64,000 bases of DNA from Bryobacterales bacterium (GTDB lineage Bacteria; Acidobacteriota; Terriglobia; Bryobacterales; Bryobacteraceae), in NCBI GenBank assembly GCA_016721425.1, contig JADKID010000005.1:434001-498000 (forward strand), in the 5' to 3' direction. The position numbers were made by a program, and so were the translations under genes. A model generated the notes under the pieces. The model worked only from the letters and a program-made list of their open reading frames with translations, searched no databases and was not told the DNA's origin. Shown here piece after piece: positions 17,916 through 26,496 of the stretch. Each line of letters starts with the position of its first letter. Within the stretch, counting starts at the first letter, position 1.

Positions 17916-18896
17916 ATGGGCAACCGATTTCGCCGCACTCTACTGACTTTGGCCGTCGCGGCGGCCAGCAGCCTGGGACAGGATTCCAACTTGGCGGGCC
18001 CCGTCTCCGGATTGCTTGTCGACGACCAGAGCCGTTCCATCCGCCCGATTCTCGGTATGCCCGGATCAGCGTATGCCGGCGATGCCTCGGTGACCACCTT
18101 TGATTTCGCCTCGGCCGCGCCCGACGGCCGCAGCGCGCTGATCGCGCGGGCCGGTGCGCTGTATCTTGTCCGGCGCCTGGATGGCGGCACGCCCACATGG
18201 CGGGAGCTGAGCAACGAATCCGCCTCTTTCAGCCGCGCCGCATGGAGTGAGAGTTCCGAAACGCTGGCTGTCGTCAACACGTCCGCCAACCGGTTGGAAT
18301 TCTGGATCGCTCTATCCAACGAGCCGAAACTGGCCTCCACTATCGACCTCACCAGCTTCACCGGGAGTGTCGCCGCCCTGGCGGTGGACAAGGACGCCCG
18401 GTACGCCTTTGCCGCCACGCAGGGGGCGGACGGCAGTGCGCTGTACATGCTGCAGGCAGGCGGCGAGCCGCGCATGATCGCTGATTTGGGCCGCTCTGGC
18501 GGTTTGCTGCTGAGCGCCGGCGCACTGTATGCCACGGACCGGGGCCGCAACGAGGTGCTGCGGGTTACCAACTGGGCATCCGCGCCCGAGGTTGCCACAA
18601 TCGCTTCGGCAGGCCATGGCGTGAACGATCCCGTGGGTGTGGCCCTCTCGGCGGATCACGGGACCCTCTACATCGCCAATGCCGGGATCAACCAGTTGCT
18701 TGGTTTCGACCTGGCCGCCGGCGCGGTGAGAACATCTCTGGACCTGGACTTCCAACCCACGCGCCTGGAGCGCCTGGGCACGGGCAACTTGCTGCTGCTG
18801 GAGAGGGGCGTTCCAGGCGAAGCTCCTGCCCAAGTGTTGGATCCAGTCTCACTGAAGGTCTATTTCGTTCCCGTCAGCGCTGCCTCGGGCGAGTAG
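17916..18896 (+). CDS. Secreted beta-propeller-like protein of unknown function
   Basis: The 326-residue product has a signal peptide (MGNRFRRTLLTLAVAAASSLGQ). It then has repeated YVTN/SMP-30-like blades such as LAVDKDARYAFAATQGADGSALY and GVALSADHGTLYIANAGINQLLGFD. Such propellers bind ligands or partners and occasionally have lactonase activity; no catalytic residues could be assigned. The start ATG 17916 has GGAGG five bases upstream. The gene overlaps the convergent glycosyltransferase gene by 37 bases. Confidence 0.72.
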   Translation: MGNRFRRTLLTLAVAAASSLGQDSNLAGPVSGLLVDDQSRSIRPILGMPGSAYAGDASVTTFDFASAAPDGRSALIARAGALYLVRRLDGGTPTWRELSNESASFSRAAWSESSETLAVVNTSANRLEFWIALSNEPKLASTIDLTSFTGSVAALAVDKDARYAFAATQGADGSALYMLQAGGEPRMIADLGRSGGLLLSAGALYATDRGRNEVLRVTNWASAPEVATIASAGHGVNDPVGVALSADHGTLYIANAGINQLLGFDLAAGAVRTSLDLDFQPTRLERLGTGNLLLLERGVPGEAPAQVLDPVSLKVYFVPVSAASGE

Positions 18897-20545
18897 TCCG
18901 GGCGGATTCTGACGCGGCGGATGCGCACATTCGGCCCCGGCCGCTCCACGCATTCCAACGGCCGGAACGGTAGGAACCAGGCGTCGATCAGATCCAGTTC
19001 AAACTCCTGGCAGCCCGGCGTGTCCCAACGCAGGGACCTGATCTCGTGAGGCGGGGCGATGTCGGCCAGCGCCGCCTCCTCAATCGGCATTTTGAAGCGG
19101 GTCATGCGCAATGGATACTCCGTGGTGACCAGCGCGAACTCGTTGGCCGGCAATTGCCCAGCTGGAGGATTGCGGTAGACCTCCCACCCTTGGATCCCTG
19201 CTTCCCTCTTGGCCTTCTCCATCAGCTGATAGGGCGCGGAGACGATGGCGCCCGAGAACGGCCCGTAGCGGCGGTAGGCGAACTCGATCCTTCGGCCAAC
19301 CGACGCGGCGGACTCCACGAACTGCGGCTCCGCCTCTGGCCCGCCGAGCCAGACAATCGGCATGGTGGGATCGATGTTCCCGCGAATCCAGATGCCGGCC
19401 AGGCCGCGCGAATCCTCGCGGCTCAACAGTTCCACAAACCTTACGGAAGTGCGCGTCTCCACCATGACCAGGAACACGATACCGGCGAGAAGGAGCGCCG
19501 CCGGCCACCGCCGGACACTCTCCAGCGCCACCACGCTGAGCACCGCAATGCCGGGCAGCGCCGGCAGAAGGTAACGATACGGCACCGTGTGCTGGAACGG
19601 CAGCAGGATGATAAACGTGGCCAGTACGGGCTGCGCAATCAGCAGCAGCCGGCGATCCCGTTTCCATGCCGCGTAGGCCAGCCCGGCCATGGTGAGGCCG
19701 AGACCGATCCACCCTCCGCTGCCCTGCCCCAGCGGCTTCACGATCTGGCCCAGGCCGTATTGCAGCGTCCACTGCGGATCGCCGGGCTGCCAGAAGTAGA
19801 GTACGCTGACGATGGACCAGATCTCCTCCCAGGCGCGCGCCCAGTTCATCAGCAGAGTGAGATTCACCGCCGCAAACAGCCCACAGAAGCCCGCCACGGC
19901 CCCGCCAAGCCACCGCCAGGGTACTCGCTCTCCGCGATCCCTGGAGCGCATCCAAACCGCGTAGAGCAGCACGCTGAGCAACAGCACACCGGCGTACTTC
20001 GTGTTCATGGAAAGGCCCAGCGCCGCGGCCGCGCACCAGAATTCGCGGCCGGCGCGCCCTGGCTGCGCGTCCACGTAGCGCAGGGCAAACCAGACCACAG
20101 CGGTCTGGAAGCAGACCGAGGGGATATCGGTGACGGCGTAGTGCGCATCGCGCACTGCCAGCGGCGAGACGGCATAGACCAGCGCCGCCAGCATCGGCCA
20201 CGGACCGCCGAGCACGCGTCGGGCGATGAGATAGACCAGCCCGATTGTCAGCGTTCCGAACAGCGCCGCCACGCAGCGCAACGCAACGAAATAGGGAGAC
20301 GGGTCCAGGCCGAAGCCGGTGGCGGGGTCGCCGCCCATCATCCGGAACAGCCCCGCGGCGAGTTCCAGAAATAGAGCGGGATAGGCGTAGGTGCTGGGCG
20401 AGCCCGTGACGCCGGAGACGATCACCAGGCTCTCGTCCGGCCGGATGTAGAGGTTCGAGGTCAGCGGCCAGCCAAACGTGATCCCCCGGAAACGCAGCGC
20501 CGCGCCCACAGCCAGCGGCATCAGCCAGAGTAGATGCTTCTTCAT
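18860..20545 (-). CDS. Glycosyltransferase family 39 (ArnT/PMT-like) membrane protein
   Basis: A 561-residue polytopic protein with about 10-12 transmembrane segments in the first 360 residues and a C-terminal periplasmic domain. The first extracytoplasmic loop contains SNLYIRPDESLVIV, an acidic motif at the place of the catalytic Asp in GT-C enzymes. AVSPLAVRDAHYAVTDIPSV is typical of the PMT_2 family. These enzymes move sugars from polyprenyl-phosphate donors onto proteins or lipids. The downstream end of the operon GT2 / FAD enzyme suggests cell-surface glycan assembly. The acceptor is unknown. Confidence 0.85.
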   Translation of the reverse strand: MKKHLLWLMPLAVGAALRFRGITFGWPLTSNLYIRPDESLVIVSGVTGSPSTYAYPALFLELAAGLFRMMGGDPATGFGLDPSPYFVALRCVAALFGTLTIGLVYLIARRVLGGPWPMLAALVYAVSPLAVRDAHYAVTDIPSVCFQTAVVWFALRYVDAQPGRAGREFWCAAAALGLSMNTKYAGVLLLSVLLYAVWMRSRDRGERVPWRWLGGAVAGFCGLFAAVNLTLLMNWARAWEEIWSIVSVLYFWQPGDPQWTLQYGLGQIVKPLGQGSGGWIGLGLTMAGLAYAAWKRDRRLLLIAQPVLATFIILLPFQHTVPYRYLLPALPGIAVLSVVALESVRRWPAALLLAGIVFLVMVETRTSVRFVELLSREDSRGLAGIWIRGNIDPTMPIVWLGGPEAEPQFVESAASVGRRIEFAYRRYGPFSGAIVSAPYQLMEKAKREAGIQGWEVYRNPPAGQLPANEFALVTTEYPLRMTRFKMPIEEAALADIAPPHEIRSLRWDTPGCQEFELDLIDAWFLPFRPLECVERPGPNVRIRRVRIRPDYSPEAALTGTK

Positions 20546-20560
20546 GACTTCCCCGGAAGT

Positions 20561-21265
20561 CTACCAGTGCCGTTGCCGGAACCGCACCATTTCCACTGCG
20601 CAGCGCAGAGCCACGCGCATTGTGCCCCAACCGCGAATGGAGGGCACGCCGCCGTCCCGCGGGGCCAGCGGCACCTCCGGGCCATCTGCCAGGATGCCGG
20701 CCCGCGCCGCCAACAGCGTCAGAAAGACGTTGGGCGCAAACAACCCATCCGGAATCGCCTCCAGCAAAGTGCGAAAATCCCCCGCGCGCATCAGGCGAAA
20801 CGGAATGTTCGGATCCGACACCCGCACGCCGAAAAGCAGCGCCAGCATCTGGCGGTGCGCGTTGCTCAAGCGGAGCCGCAGTGGATCAATCTGCCGGCCG
20901 GAGCGCCGCCCCATCACGAACGCCGCCTGCTCCCTCTGGGCCCAGATCTGTGGGAACAACGAGGCCGGCATCTCGCCATCGGAATCTACCTGGAACAGCC
21001 AGCCCGGATTCAGCCCCAAGGCATGGTGATACCCGTTCATAATGGCTGCGCCATGGCCGCCATTGACCTGGTGAACGACGATCAGATCGCTCTCGCCGGC
21101 AGCCAGGCGATTGAGAATCCGCGGCGTGTCGTCGTGCGAACCGTCATTGATCACCAGCAGCGCACCACCGATGGCGCGCATCCGTTCCAGCCACTCCAGG
21201 CAAACCCGCTCCACGCAAGCCGCCTCGTTGTACACGGGCATCACGGTGACGCAGGAATACTCCAC
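20561..21265 (-). CDS. Glycosyltransferase family 2
   Basis: A 234-residue GT-A enzyme. It shows MPVYNEAACVERV at the N-terminus, LLVINDGSHDDTPRIL near residues 37-52, a DSD acidic motif (QVDSDGEMP) at about 90 and a DPNIPFRLMR segment near 150. There are no membrane helices, so it acts on the cytoplasmic face, probably passing a sugar to a lipid or polyprenyl carrier. The frame is open upstream, but GTG 21265 is the likely start because it overlaps the stop of the FAD enzyme by one base (TAGTG) and gives a normal N-terminal beta strand. The GT39 gene starts 15 bases after the stop. Confidence 0.88.
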   Translation of the reverse strand: MEYSCVTVMPVYNEAACVERVCLEWLERMRAIGGALLVINDGSHDDTPRILNRLAAGESDLIVVHQVNGGHGAAIMNGYHHALGLNPGWLFQVDSDGEMPASLFPQIWAQREQAAFVMGRRSGRQIDPLRLRLSNAHRQMLALLFGVRVSDPNIPFRLMRAGDFRTLLEAIPDGLFAPNVFLTLLAARAGILADGPEVPLAPRDGGVPSIRGWGTMRVALRCAVEMVRFRQRHW

Positions 21266-22545
21266 TAGCGCGCTCCCGGAGTTCTGAGCAGGCCGCCTGC
21301 CAGCAATCCATCCCGCAGCGAGTCCGCAATGCCCTGGAACTTCCATTGACCGTAGCGGCCCGACATGTGAATGTCCTCTGCGTGCAGCCGCGCGATGGCC
21401 GTCTCGCGCCAGCGCGAACCGGGTAGGGTCCAGGTGTAGGCGGTCTCCACCCAGTTGGCGCCGCAGACTTCCACGTCCTGCAGGAAACCCCACTCGCATA
21501 GCTCGTCGCCCACCTGACGGGCGTACTCTGCGCAGTCGGATTCCGAGGGCTGCGCGCCCTGCGGGAAGCCGCGCTCCACGTAGAGGCTCACCCGGTCTGC
21601 CGCACCTTGTGGCAGGAAACTGCGATCGACGTTGGAATAGAACCCGACGCGATGGAAACCACTGCGGCTGCGCGGCACATAGATCCAGTGCTCGCTCGGG
21701 CAATGCGCGCCCCGGCGGCCGCCCAGGTTGACTACCAGAACTGCGGTGGCCTGGCCCGGCGCGTCGTCCACGGCGATGCCCGTCAGGCGCAGCATCGCGT
21801 CCAGAGGGAGTGTGGAGAGCAGCCACTCGTAGGAGAGCGTGCGGCCGTCGGAGAGCTCCAGCGTTTTGCGCCCGGTATCGATGCGCGCCACGCGGGCGCC
21901 GGTCTGGACTGAACCCCGGCTGGCCAGGGCATCGGCAAATGAGTCCAGCCCGCCCTCCGGATAGAGGAACGTCTGGTTGTAGCCGGCGGCCTCGGGCGTT
22001 TCGCCACGGGCGCCGCGTTCAATGCGTGCCAGATCGATGGGCGATTTATAGGAATCCTGCGGGGCGATACGGGTCCACAGGCCCGCCGTGTATAGCTCGT
22101 GAAACGGGCCGAAGAAGAGCTCGTTGAGTGTCGGTCCAAACTGCCACTCCAGCCACTCGGCCATGGTGTGAGGCGATTGCTGGCGATCCAGCCGAATCTC
22201 CGCCAGACACTTCTCCGCCAGCCGCGGACCCAGGGCGTGCAGGTGATCCTGCAAAGGGTATGGCACGCGCAACCCACTTTCGGGAAAGTAGACAGCGGAG
22301 CGCCGTTGGTAGCTGCGCCATGTGCCGAATCCGCCGAGAAACCGGTTGAGCACCGCATCGCCGCCGAACACCCAGTGGCCGCCACCAACCTCAAATCGAT
22401 AGTCGCCCGCCGGCGATGGCAGGTGGAACGAGCGGCAGATGCCGCCGGGCTGCGCCTCCGCCTCCAATGCCGTCACACCGGAGGCGTAGCTCGCCGCCAG
22501 CCCGGTCATGCCCGCGCCGAGAATCCATCCTTTCGGAGTATCCAT
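21265..22545 (-). CDS. FAD-dependent oxidoreductase, UDP-galactopyranose-mutase/amine-oxidase-like
   Basis: The 426-residue protein starts with a dinucleotide-binding motif GWILGAGMTGLAASYA at residues 6-21, followed by an FAD ribityl/flavin motif GGICRSF. The GGGHWVFGG stretch and the later PEGGLDSFADALA resemble protoporphyrinogen-oxidase-like and UDP-galactopyranose-mutase-like enzymes used in sugar-nucleotide chemistry. Its place upstream of GT2 and GT39 genes suggests it prepares or modifies a sugar donor. ATG 22545 places the dinucleotide-binding fold right at the N-terminus. The reaction is inferred from context only. Confidence 0.8.
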   Translation of the reverse strand: MDTPKGWILGAGMTGLAASYASGVTALEAEAQPGGICRSFHLPSPAGDYRFEVGGGHWVFGGDAVLNRFLGGFGTWRSYQRRSAVYFPESGLRVPYPLQDHLHALGPRLAEKCLAEIRLDRQQSPHTMAEWLEWQFGPTLNELFFGPFHELYTAGLWTRIAPQDSYKSPIDLARIERGARGETPEAAGYNQTFLYPEGGLDSFADALASRGSVQTGARVARIDTGRKTLELSDGRTLSYEWLLSTLPLDAMLRLTGIAVDDAPGQATAVLVVNLGGRRGAHCPSEHWIYVPRSRSGFHRVGFYSNVDRSFLPQGAADRVSLYVERGFPQGAQPSESDCAEYARQVGDELCEWGFLQDVEVCGANWVETAYTWTLPGSRWRETAIARLHAEDIHMSGRYGQWKFQGIADSLRDGLLAGGLLRTPGAR

Positions 22546-22577
22546 GCAAGAAACCGCGATGGTAACATACGAGTCGC

Positions 22578-24125
22578 TTGCCCTACGCCAGATTCCTCGC
22601 GGCGCTGCTCTCCGCCAACCTGTTGAGCCTGGTGCTGTTGAATGCCTGCCGGCTGCCAGTGTGGGCGCTGTTGCCTGTTCTGCCTGGAAGCACTCTGGCC
22701 GCGTGGCTCGTTCTACGGCCTTTGACCGTGCGCCGCCTGCCGTTCCGCCCGTCGCGCTGGGCAGTGCTGTTTGCCGCCGCCGCGTTCGTTCTGCTGACGG
22801 CGCCGCGCCTGCCCTATCTGGCAGAATGGCTACCGGGCGCGGTGGTGCTGGCCCAGGCGGACGACTACGGCCGGCTCTCCGAGTTGATCTCCATGACGCT
22901 GGGCGGCCGCTATCCGCTGCCTCACCCCAGCAACCAGCAGTTCCTTCTGTCTCACTACTACGCCGCGCTCTTTCCAATGGCGTGGTGCAAGTTGGCAATT
23001 CCGTTGCTGACGCTCAAGGACTGCATTGTCCTCGGCAACCTCCTCTACCATGCGCTGTTCCTGCTCAGCCTGCTGGAGGTGGCGCCGCGGCTGGTGAGGC
23101 GCCCGGCCGGCGCTACCGCATTCGTCTTCCTGATGACCCTCTTCGGCGGTCTCGATCTCTTCGCCGGACACTTCGTCCCGTTGGAGCACACCGAGATGTG
23201 GCAGCGATCGTGGTTGGGCGCCATGCGCGAGTTCTCGTCGATCTATACCGCTTCCTTCTGGACCGTGCATCACATGGCTGCTGTTTGGTGCGTAATCCTG
23301 GCATTCGTTCTGTGGCGGGAAACGCGCTCCGCCGCGCGCTGGCGCAAGCCGCTCATCGCCGGGTGGCTGCTGGTGGCCGCCGGCGCATGCAGCCTGTTCG
23401 TGGCGCTCACGCTGCCTCTGCTGGCATGGCGGGAACTGTGGATGTTGCTCAAGCGGCTGTGGAGAACCCGTATGATTCTGCCGGTCGCCGCGGCCAGCCT
23501 GACGCCGCTGTGGCTCTACACCAGTCGCGTGGCGCAAGGCGGATTCTCGTGGCGCCCCGTTCCGCATCTGTTGCCGGTGTACCTTCTGGCGATCTTCCTG
23601 GTCGATTTTGCCGGACTCCCACTTCTGGTTCTGGCCCGGTGGCGGCGATTGGTGCGGAGTGAACGGCGCTGGCTCGGTGGGACGATGCTGTTCTTTCTAC
23701 TCACGTGGGGCATCGAGTCCGTGGGCTACAACAATTTCGCGATGCGTGGCGGGCTGGCGCCAACAATCGTGATCTTTCTGCTGGCAGCCCGGCACGGCGG
23801 ATTGCCGCGGGCGAAGTTCGCGGTTGCCGCACTGGCCGCGCTGACCACGATGACAACCCTGCGCGAGGCCGTCACCATGACCTACGCACCGCTGGAGTTC
23901 TCCAACTGGTACTGGCAATCGCGCGGGCTTCCGGCGCCGCCGCATGTCCGGCCCCTTCTGCGGGATGCCTACAGACGCGCGGCGCGAGACTCCTCGACGC
24001 GGGTGTACCGGCCCGATGCCGGCAACCGCCTCGGGCCAGAGAAATTCAACGCAGAGAAGCTCATTGAGGGTATCCCCTTCCATCAGATGCACGGCGCGGA
24101 GCAGGAGCTCGCCCGGTTTAGATAG
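22578..24125 (+). CDS. Polytopic membrane protein of unknown function
   Basis: A 515-residue protein with 10 or more hydrophobic segments, starting at TTG 22578. A loop around residues 90-115 reads AQADDYGRLSELISMTLGG, with paired acidic residues like the catalytic loop of GT-C glycosyltransferases, and FLLSHYYAALFPMAW follows. The hydrophilic C-terminus has no recognised domain. It diverges from the FAD enzyme gene with only 32 bases between start codons. A role in cell-surface glycan transfer is a guess from the neighbours and the acidic loop. Confidence 0.65.
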   Translation: MPYARFLAALLSANLLSLVLLNACRLPVWALLPVLPGSTLAAWLVLRPLTVRRLPFRPSRWAVLFAAAAFVLLTAPRLPYLAEWLPGAVVLAQADDYGRLSELISMTLGGRYPLPHPSNQQFLLSHYYAALFPMAWCKLAIPLLTLKDCIVLGNLLYHALFLLSLLEVAPRLVRRPAGATAFVFLMTLFGGLDLFAGHFVPLEHTEMWQRSWLGAMREFSSIYTASFWTVHHMAAVWCVILAFVLWRETRSAARWRKPLIAGWLLVAAGACSLFVALTLPLLAWRELWMLLKRLWRTRMILPVAAASLTPLWLYTSRVAQGGFSWRPVPHLLPVYLLAIFLVDFAGLPLLVLARWRRLVRSERRWLGGTMLFFLLTWGIESVGYNNFAMRGGLAPTIVIFLLAARHGGLPRAKFAVAALAALTTMTTLREAVTMTYAPLEFSNWYWQSRGLPAPPHVRPLLRDAYRRAARDSSTRVYRPDAGNRLGPEKFNAEKLIEGIPFHQMHGAEQELARFR

Positions 24126-24202
24126 TCCTGCCCGGCGGGGCTGCTTGACTTCCGTGCTTCCGGTGGCTTACCTTTACCTTTTCCAAGATCCACGCACGAG
24201 CC

Positions 24203-24646
24203 ATGAGCAACGCCGAGAACCAAACTGTCGTCATCGTGGACCAGCACCTCGAATCCACGCTGGATAGCGTAGATGCCAGCGAGGAGCGAGTCAAGAATCT
24301 CGCCGCCGAAATCGGCTTCGTGGAAGATGACGCCTACCAGTTGGGCTATGCCGTCCGCGAGGCCATGGTCAACGCCGTAGTGCACGGCAACGGCTACAGC
24401 GCGAACAAGCTGGTCCACTTCGTCCTTTCCCGATGTGGCGCCAGCATCGATATACTCATCGAAGATGAGGGCCAGGGCTTTGTGCCAGAACGCCAGGCCG
24501 ACCCCCTCGCTGAAGAGAACCTTCTGAATCAGTCCGGAAGGGGTATCATGATAATCCGGGCATTCGTGGATGAGTTCTCCATTGAACGGGCGGCAACAGG
24601 TGGGACGCGAGTTTTTTTGAGGAAGTCTCTACCGCCGGGAACTTAA
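24203..24646 (+). CDS. Anti-sigma regulatory factor, HATPase (RsbW/SpoIIAB type)
   Basis: This 147-residue GHKL ATPase has the N box EAMVNAVVHGNGYS near residues 54-66, a DEGQGF G1 box near 90-96 and SGRGIMIIRAFVDEF as the G2/lid region. Stand-alone domains of this type are serine kinases that bind a sigma factor or other target and phosphorylate a STAS partner. The STAS gene follows 44 bases downstream and a response regulator after that, so this is a partner-switch module. No sigma factor gene is nearby, so the controlled target is unknown. A weak TTGACT element lies at 24145-24150. Confidence 0.88.
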   Translation: MSNAENQTVVIVDQHLESTLDSVDASEERVKNLAAEIGFVEDDAYQLGYAVREAMVNAVVHGNGYSANKLVHFVLSRCGASIDILIEDEGQGFVPERQADPLAEENLLNQSGRGIMIIRAFVDEFSIERAATGGTRVFLRKSLPPGT

Positions 24647-24690
24647 GCTCGATGGGCGGATTCCAAGACTAGGTTAGGAGGCATTAGACG

Positions 24691-25035
24691 ATGAGCGTGA
24701 AACTGACGACGCGCCAGATTGGCGACGTGACCGTGATCGATGCAGCGGGGCGCATTACCCTCGGGGAGGGATCTTCCACCTTCCGCGATTCCATCAAAGA
24801 GTTGACCGCCAAAGGTCACAAGAAAGTACTTCTGAACCTGGGCGAGGTCAGCTACATCGATTCTTCCGGGATCGGCGAACTGGTGAGTGGCTTTACTACT
24901 GTTTCCAACGCGGGCGGACAGCTCAAGCTGCTCAAGCTGACGAAGCGGATTCAGGACTTGCTGCAAATCACCAAGCTCTACACGATCTTCGAAGTGTTTG
25001 ACGACGAAGCCGCCGGCCTCGCCAGCTTCAATTAG
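24691..25035 (+). CDS. STAS-domain anti-sigma factor antagonist
   Basis: A single 114-residue STAS domain with the family motif LNLGEVSYIDSSGIGELVSG. One serine of the DSS pair (about residue 60) is the expected site of phosphorylation by the upstream HATPase kinase. In the unphosphorylated form such proteins bind the kinase and free its target. AGGAGG lies 9 bases upstream of the ATG. The loop VSNAGGQLKLLKLTKRIQDLL is close to acidobacterial and cyanobacterial SpoIIAA-like proteins. It lies between the kinase and the response regulator genes. Confidence 0.92.
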   Translation: MSVKLTTRQIGDVTVIDAAGRITLGEGSSTFRDSIKELTAKGHKKVLLNLGEVSYIDSSGIGELVSGFTTVSNAGGQLKLLKLTKRIQDLLQITKLYTIFEVFDDEAAGLASFN

Positions 25036-25073
25036 CCCTGGACGGGCTGAGCGCCCGCCATGGCGTTGAATCC

Positions 25074-25724
25074 ATGCAGGATTCACGGCTTCCCACTATT
25101 CTCATCGCCGACGAGCTCGCATTGTTTCGCGACGGTCTTGCCGCGCTTTGCGAGCTCCAAGGCTACGCCAGAGTGGTTGCACGAGCCACCGACGGCGACG
25201 AAGCCCTTCGCCAGATAGAGTCTCTCTCTCCCGATCTCGCCCTCCTCGATTTTTCTCTCCCCCGCCTGCACTGTCTGGAACTGGCCAACCGCGTCTCCGA
25301 ATCGTCGCGCGTACGCTGCGTGATCATGGGGTTGCGCGATGACCGGAAGACGATCATAGAAGTGCTTCGCTCCGGAGCGAAGGGCTATCTCCTCAAGACC
25401 GCCACCGCCGCTCAATTCTACGACTGCCTCAGCCAGGTGCTGGAGGGCGGCATTTACGTCTCGCCAACGGTCGACATTCAAAGCATCTTCACGCCCGGCC
25501 GCAGCGGCGCTCTGCATGACCCCATATCGACGCTGAGCGCGAGAGAGTACCAAGTGTTTTCGCTACTGGTCGAGGGTGTGCGCGCCAAGGAGATCGCCGC
25601 CCGCCTTGGCCTGAGCCCCAAAACGGTTGACACGCATCGCTCTAATTTGATGAAAAAACTGGACTTGTACGATGTCCCCGCCCTGGTGCGCTTCGCTCTC
25701 CACCATCGCCTGATTCCCGCCTGA
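25074..25724 (+). CDS. NarL/FixJ-type response regulator with atypical receiver
   Basis: A 216-residue protein with an N-terminal receiver (about 1-125) and a C-terminal LuxR-type helix-turn-helix (about 145-205; LSAREYQVFSLLVEGVRAKEIAARLGLSPKTVDTH). In the receiver the acid pocket is Asp13-Glu14, the phosphoacceptor is Asp59 (LLDFSLP) and the conserved lysine is Lys108 (GYLLKT). The switch Thr/Ser position appears to be Gly86 (CVIMGLRDD), which may weaken phosphorylation-driven switching. No histidine kinase gene is adjacent. It follows the STAS gene and may be the output of the partner switch, or may be regulated by other means. Confidence 0.9.
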   Translation: MQDSRLPTILIADELALFRDGLAALCELQGYARVVARATDGDEALRQIESLSPDLALLDFSLPRLHCLELANRVSESSRVRCVIMGLRDDRKTIIEVLRSGAKGYLLKTATAAQFYDCLSQVLEGGIYVSPTVDIQSIFTPGRSGALHDPISTLSAREYQVFSLLVEGVRAKEIAARLGLSPKTVDTHRSNLMKKLDLYDVPALVRFALHHRLIPA

Positions 25725-25771
25725 TTGGCGCCCCGTGTTAGAATAAGATCTTTGCTTACCGGAGTTTCCAC

Positions 25772-26479
25772 GTGGACCGCATCACCCGTCACGATCTAAA
25801 GACCGACAAGTTTGTCGAAGAGGTTGCCCATAGCGTCGAGTACCTGGAAGGCCATCGCAGCCAGGTAGCCCGTTATGGTGCGGCCGTCATTGCCGTTCTG
25901 GTTGCCGCCGGCGGCATCTGGTGGTACACGCAGAGCCGTAAGGCTGAGCGCCAGACCGCCCTCTACGACGCCATCGAGACCTATAACACGCGCGTCAATA
26001 CGGGCTCCGCGCCCGAGGGGATGAAGATCTTCCGCACTGAGGCGGAGCGCAATGCCGCCATCGCCAAAGACTTGGGCGGGCTCGTGCAGAAGTACTCCGG
26101 CAGTGACGAAGCGGCCGTCGCCACCTACCTGCTGGGTGTCAACGCCGCCGATCAGGGCAACATCGCCGATGCCTCCCGTTACCTGAAGCAGGCGGCCGAG
26201 GGCGGCAACGCCGACTACGCCTCTCTAGCCAAACTTTCTCTCGCCGACATCTACTTCGCCGAGGGCAAGACTGCCGACGCAGAGAAGATGGCCCGCGAGA
26301 TTGTGGCCAGCCCCACTACGCTGGTCAGCAAGGAACAGGCCAGCCTCTCTCTCGCCCGCATCATTGCCAAGACCAAGCCGGACGAGGCCCGCAAGCTCCT
26401 GGAGCCCATGCGCACCACTAACGGGACCGCCAGCCGCGTCGCCATCCAGGCGATGGCCGATCTCGGCCTCGCCAAGTAG
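25772..26479 (+). CDS. YfgM-like membrane-anchored TPR protein
   Basis: The 235-residue protein has a cytoplasmic N-terminus (about 1-35), one transmembrane helix (RYGAAVIAVLVAAGGIWWY), and a periplasmic part with TPR-like helices such as YLLGVNAADQGNIADASRYL and LSLADIYFAEGKTADAEKMA. This matches the YfgM/TPR_21 family, ancillary to the SecYEG translocon and PpiD in E. coli. A PpiD-like gene is present near the left end of the window, but far away. Start is GTG 25772. The dGTPase gene starts 17 bases after the stop. Confidence 0.8.
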   Translation: MDRITRHDLKTDKFVEEVAHSVEYLEGHRSQVARYGAAVIAVLVAAGGIWWYTQSRKAERQTALYDAIETYNTRVNTGSAPEGMKIFRTEAERNAAIAKDLGGLVQKYSGSDEAAVATYLLGVNAADQGNIADASRYLKQAAEGGNADYASLAKLSLADIYFAEGKTADAEKMAREIVASPTTLVSKEQASLSLARIIAKTKPDEARKLLEPMRTTNGTASRVAIQAMADLGLAK

Positions 26480-26496
26480 GTACGCCCAGCACACCC

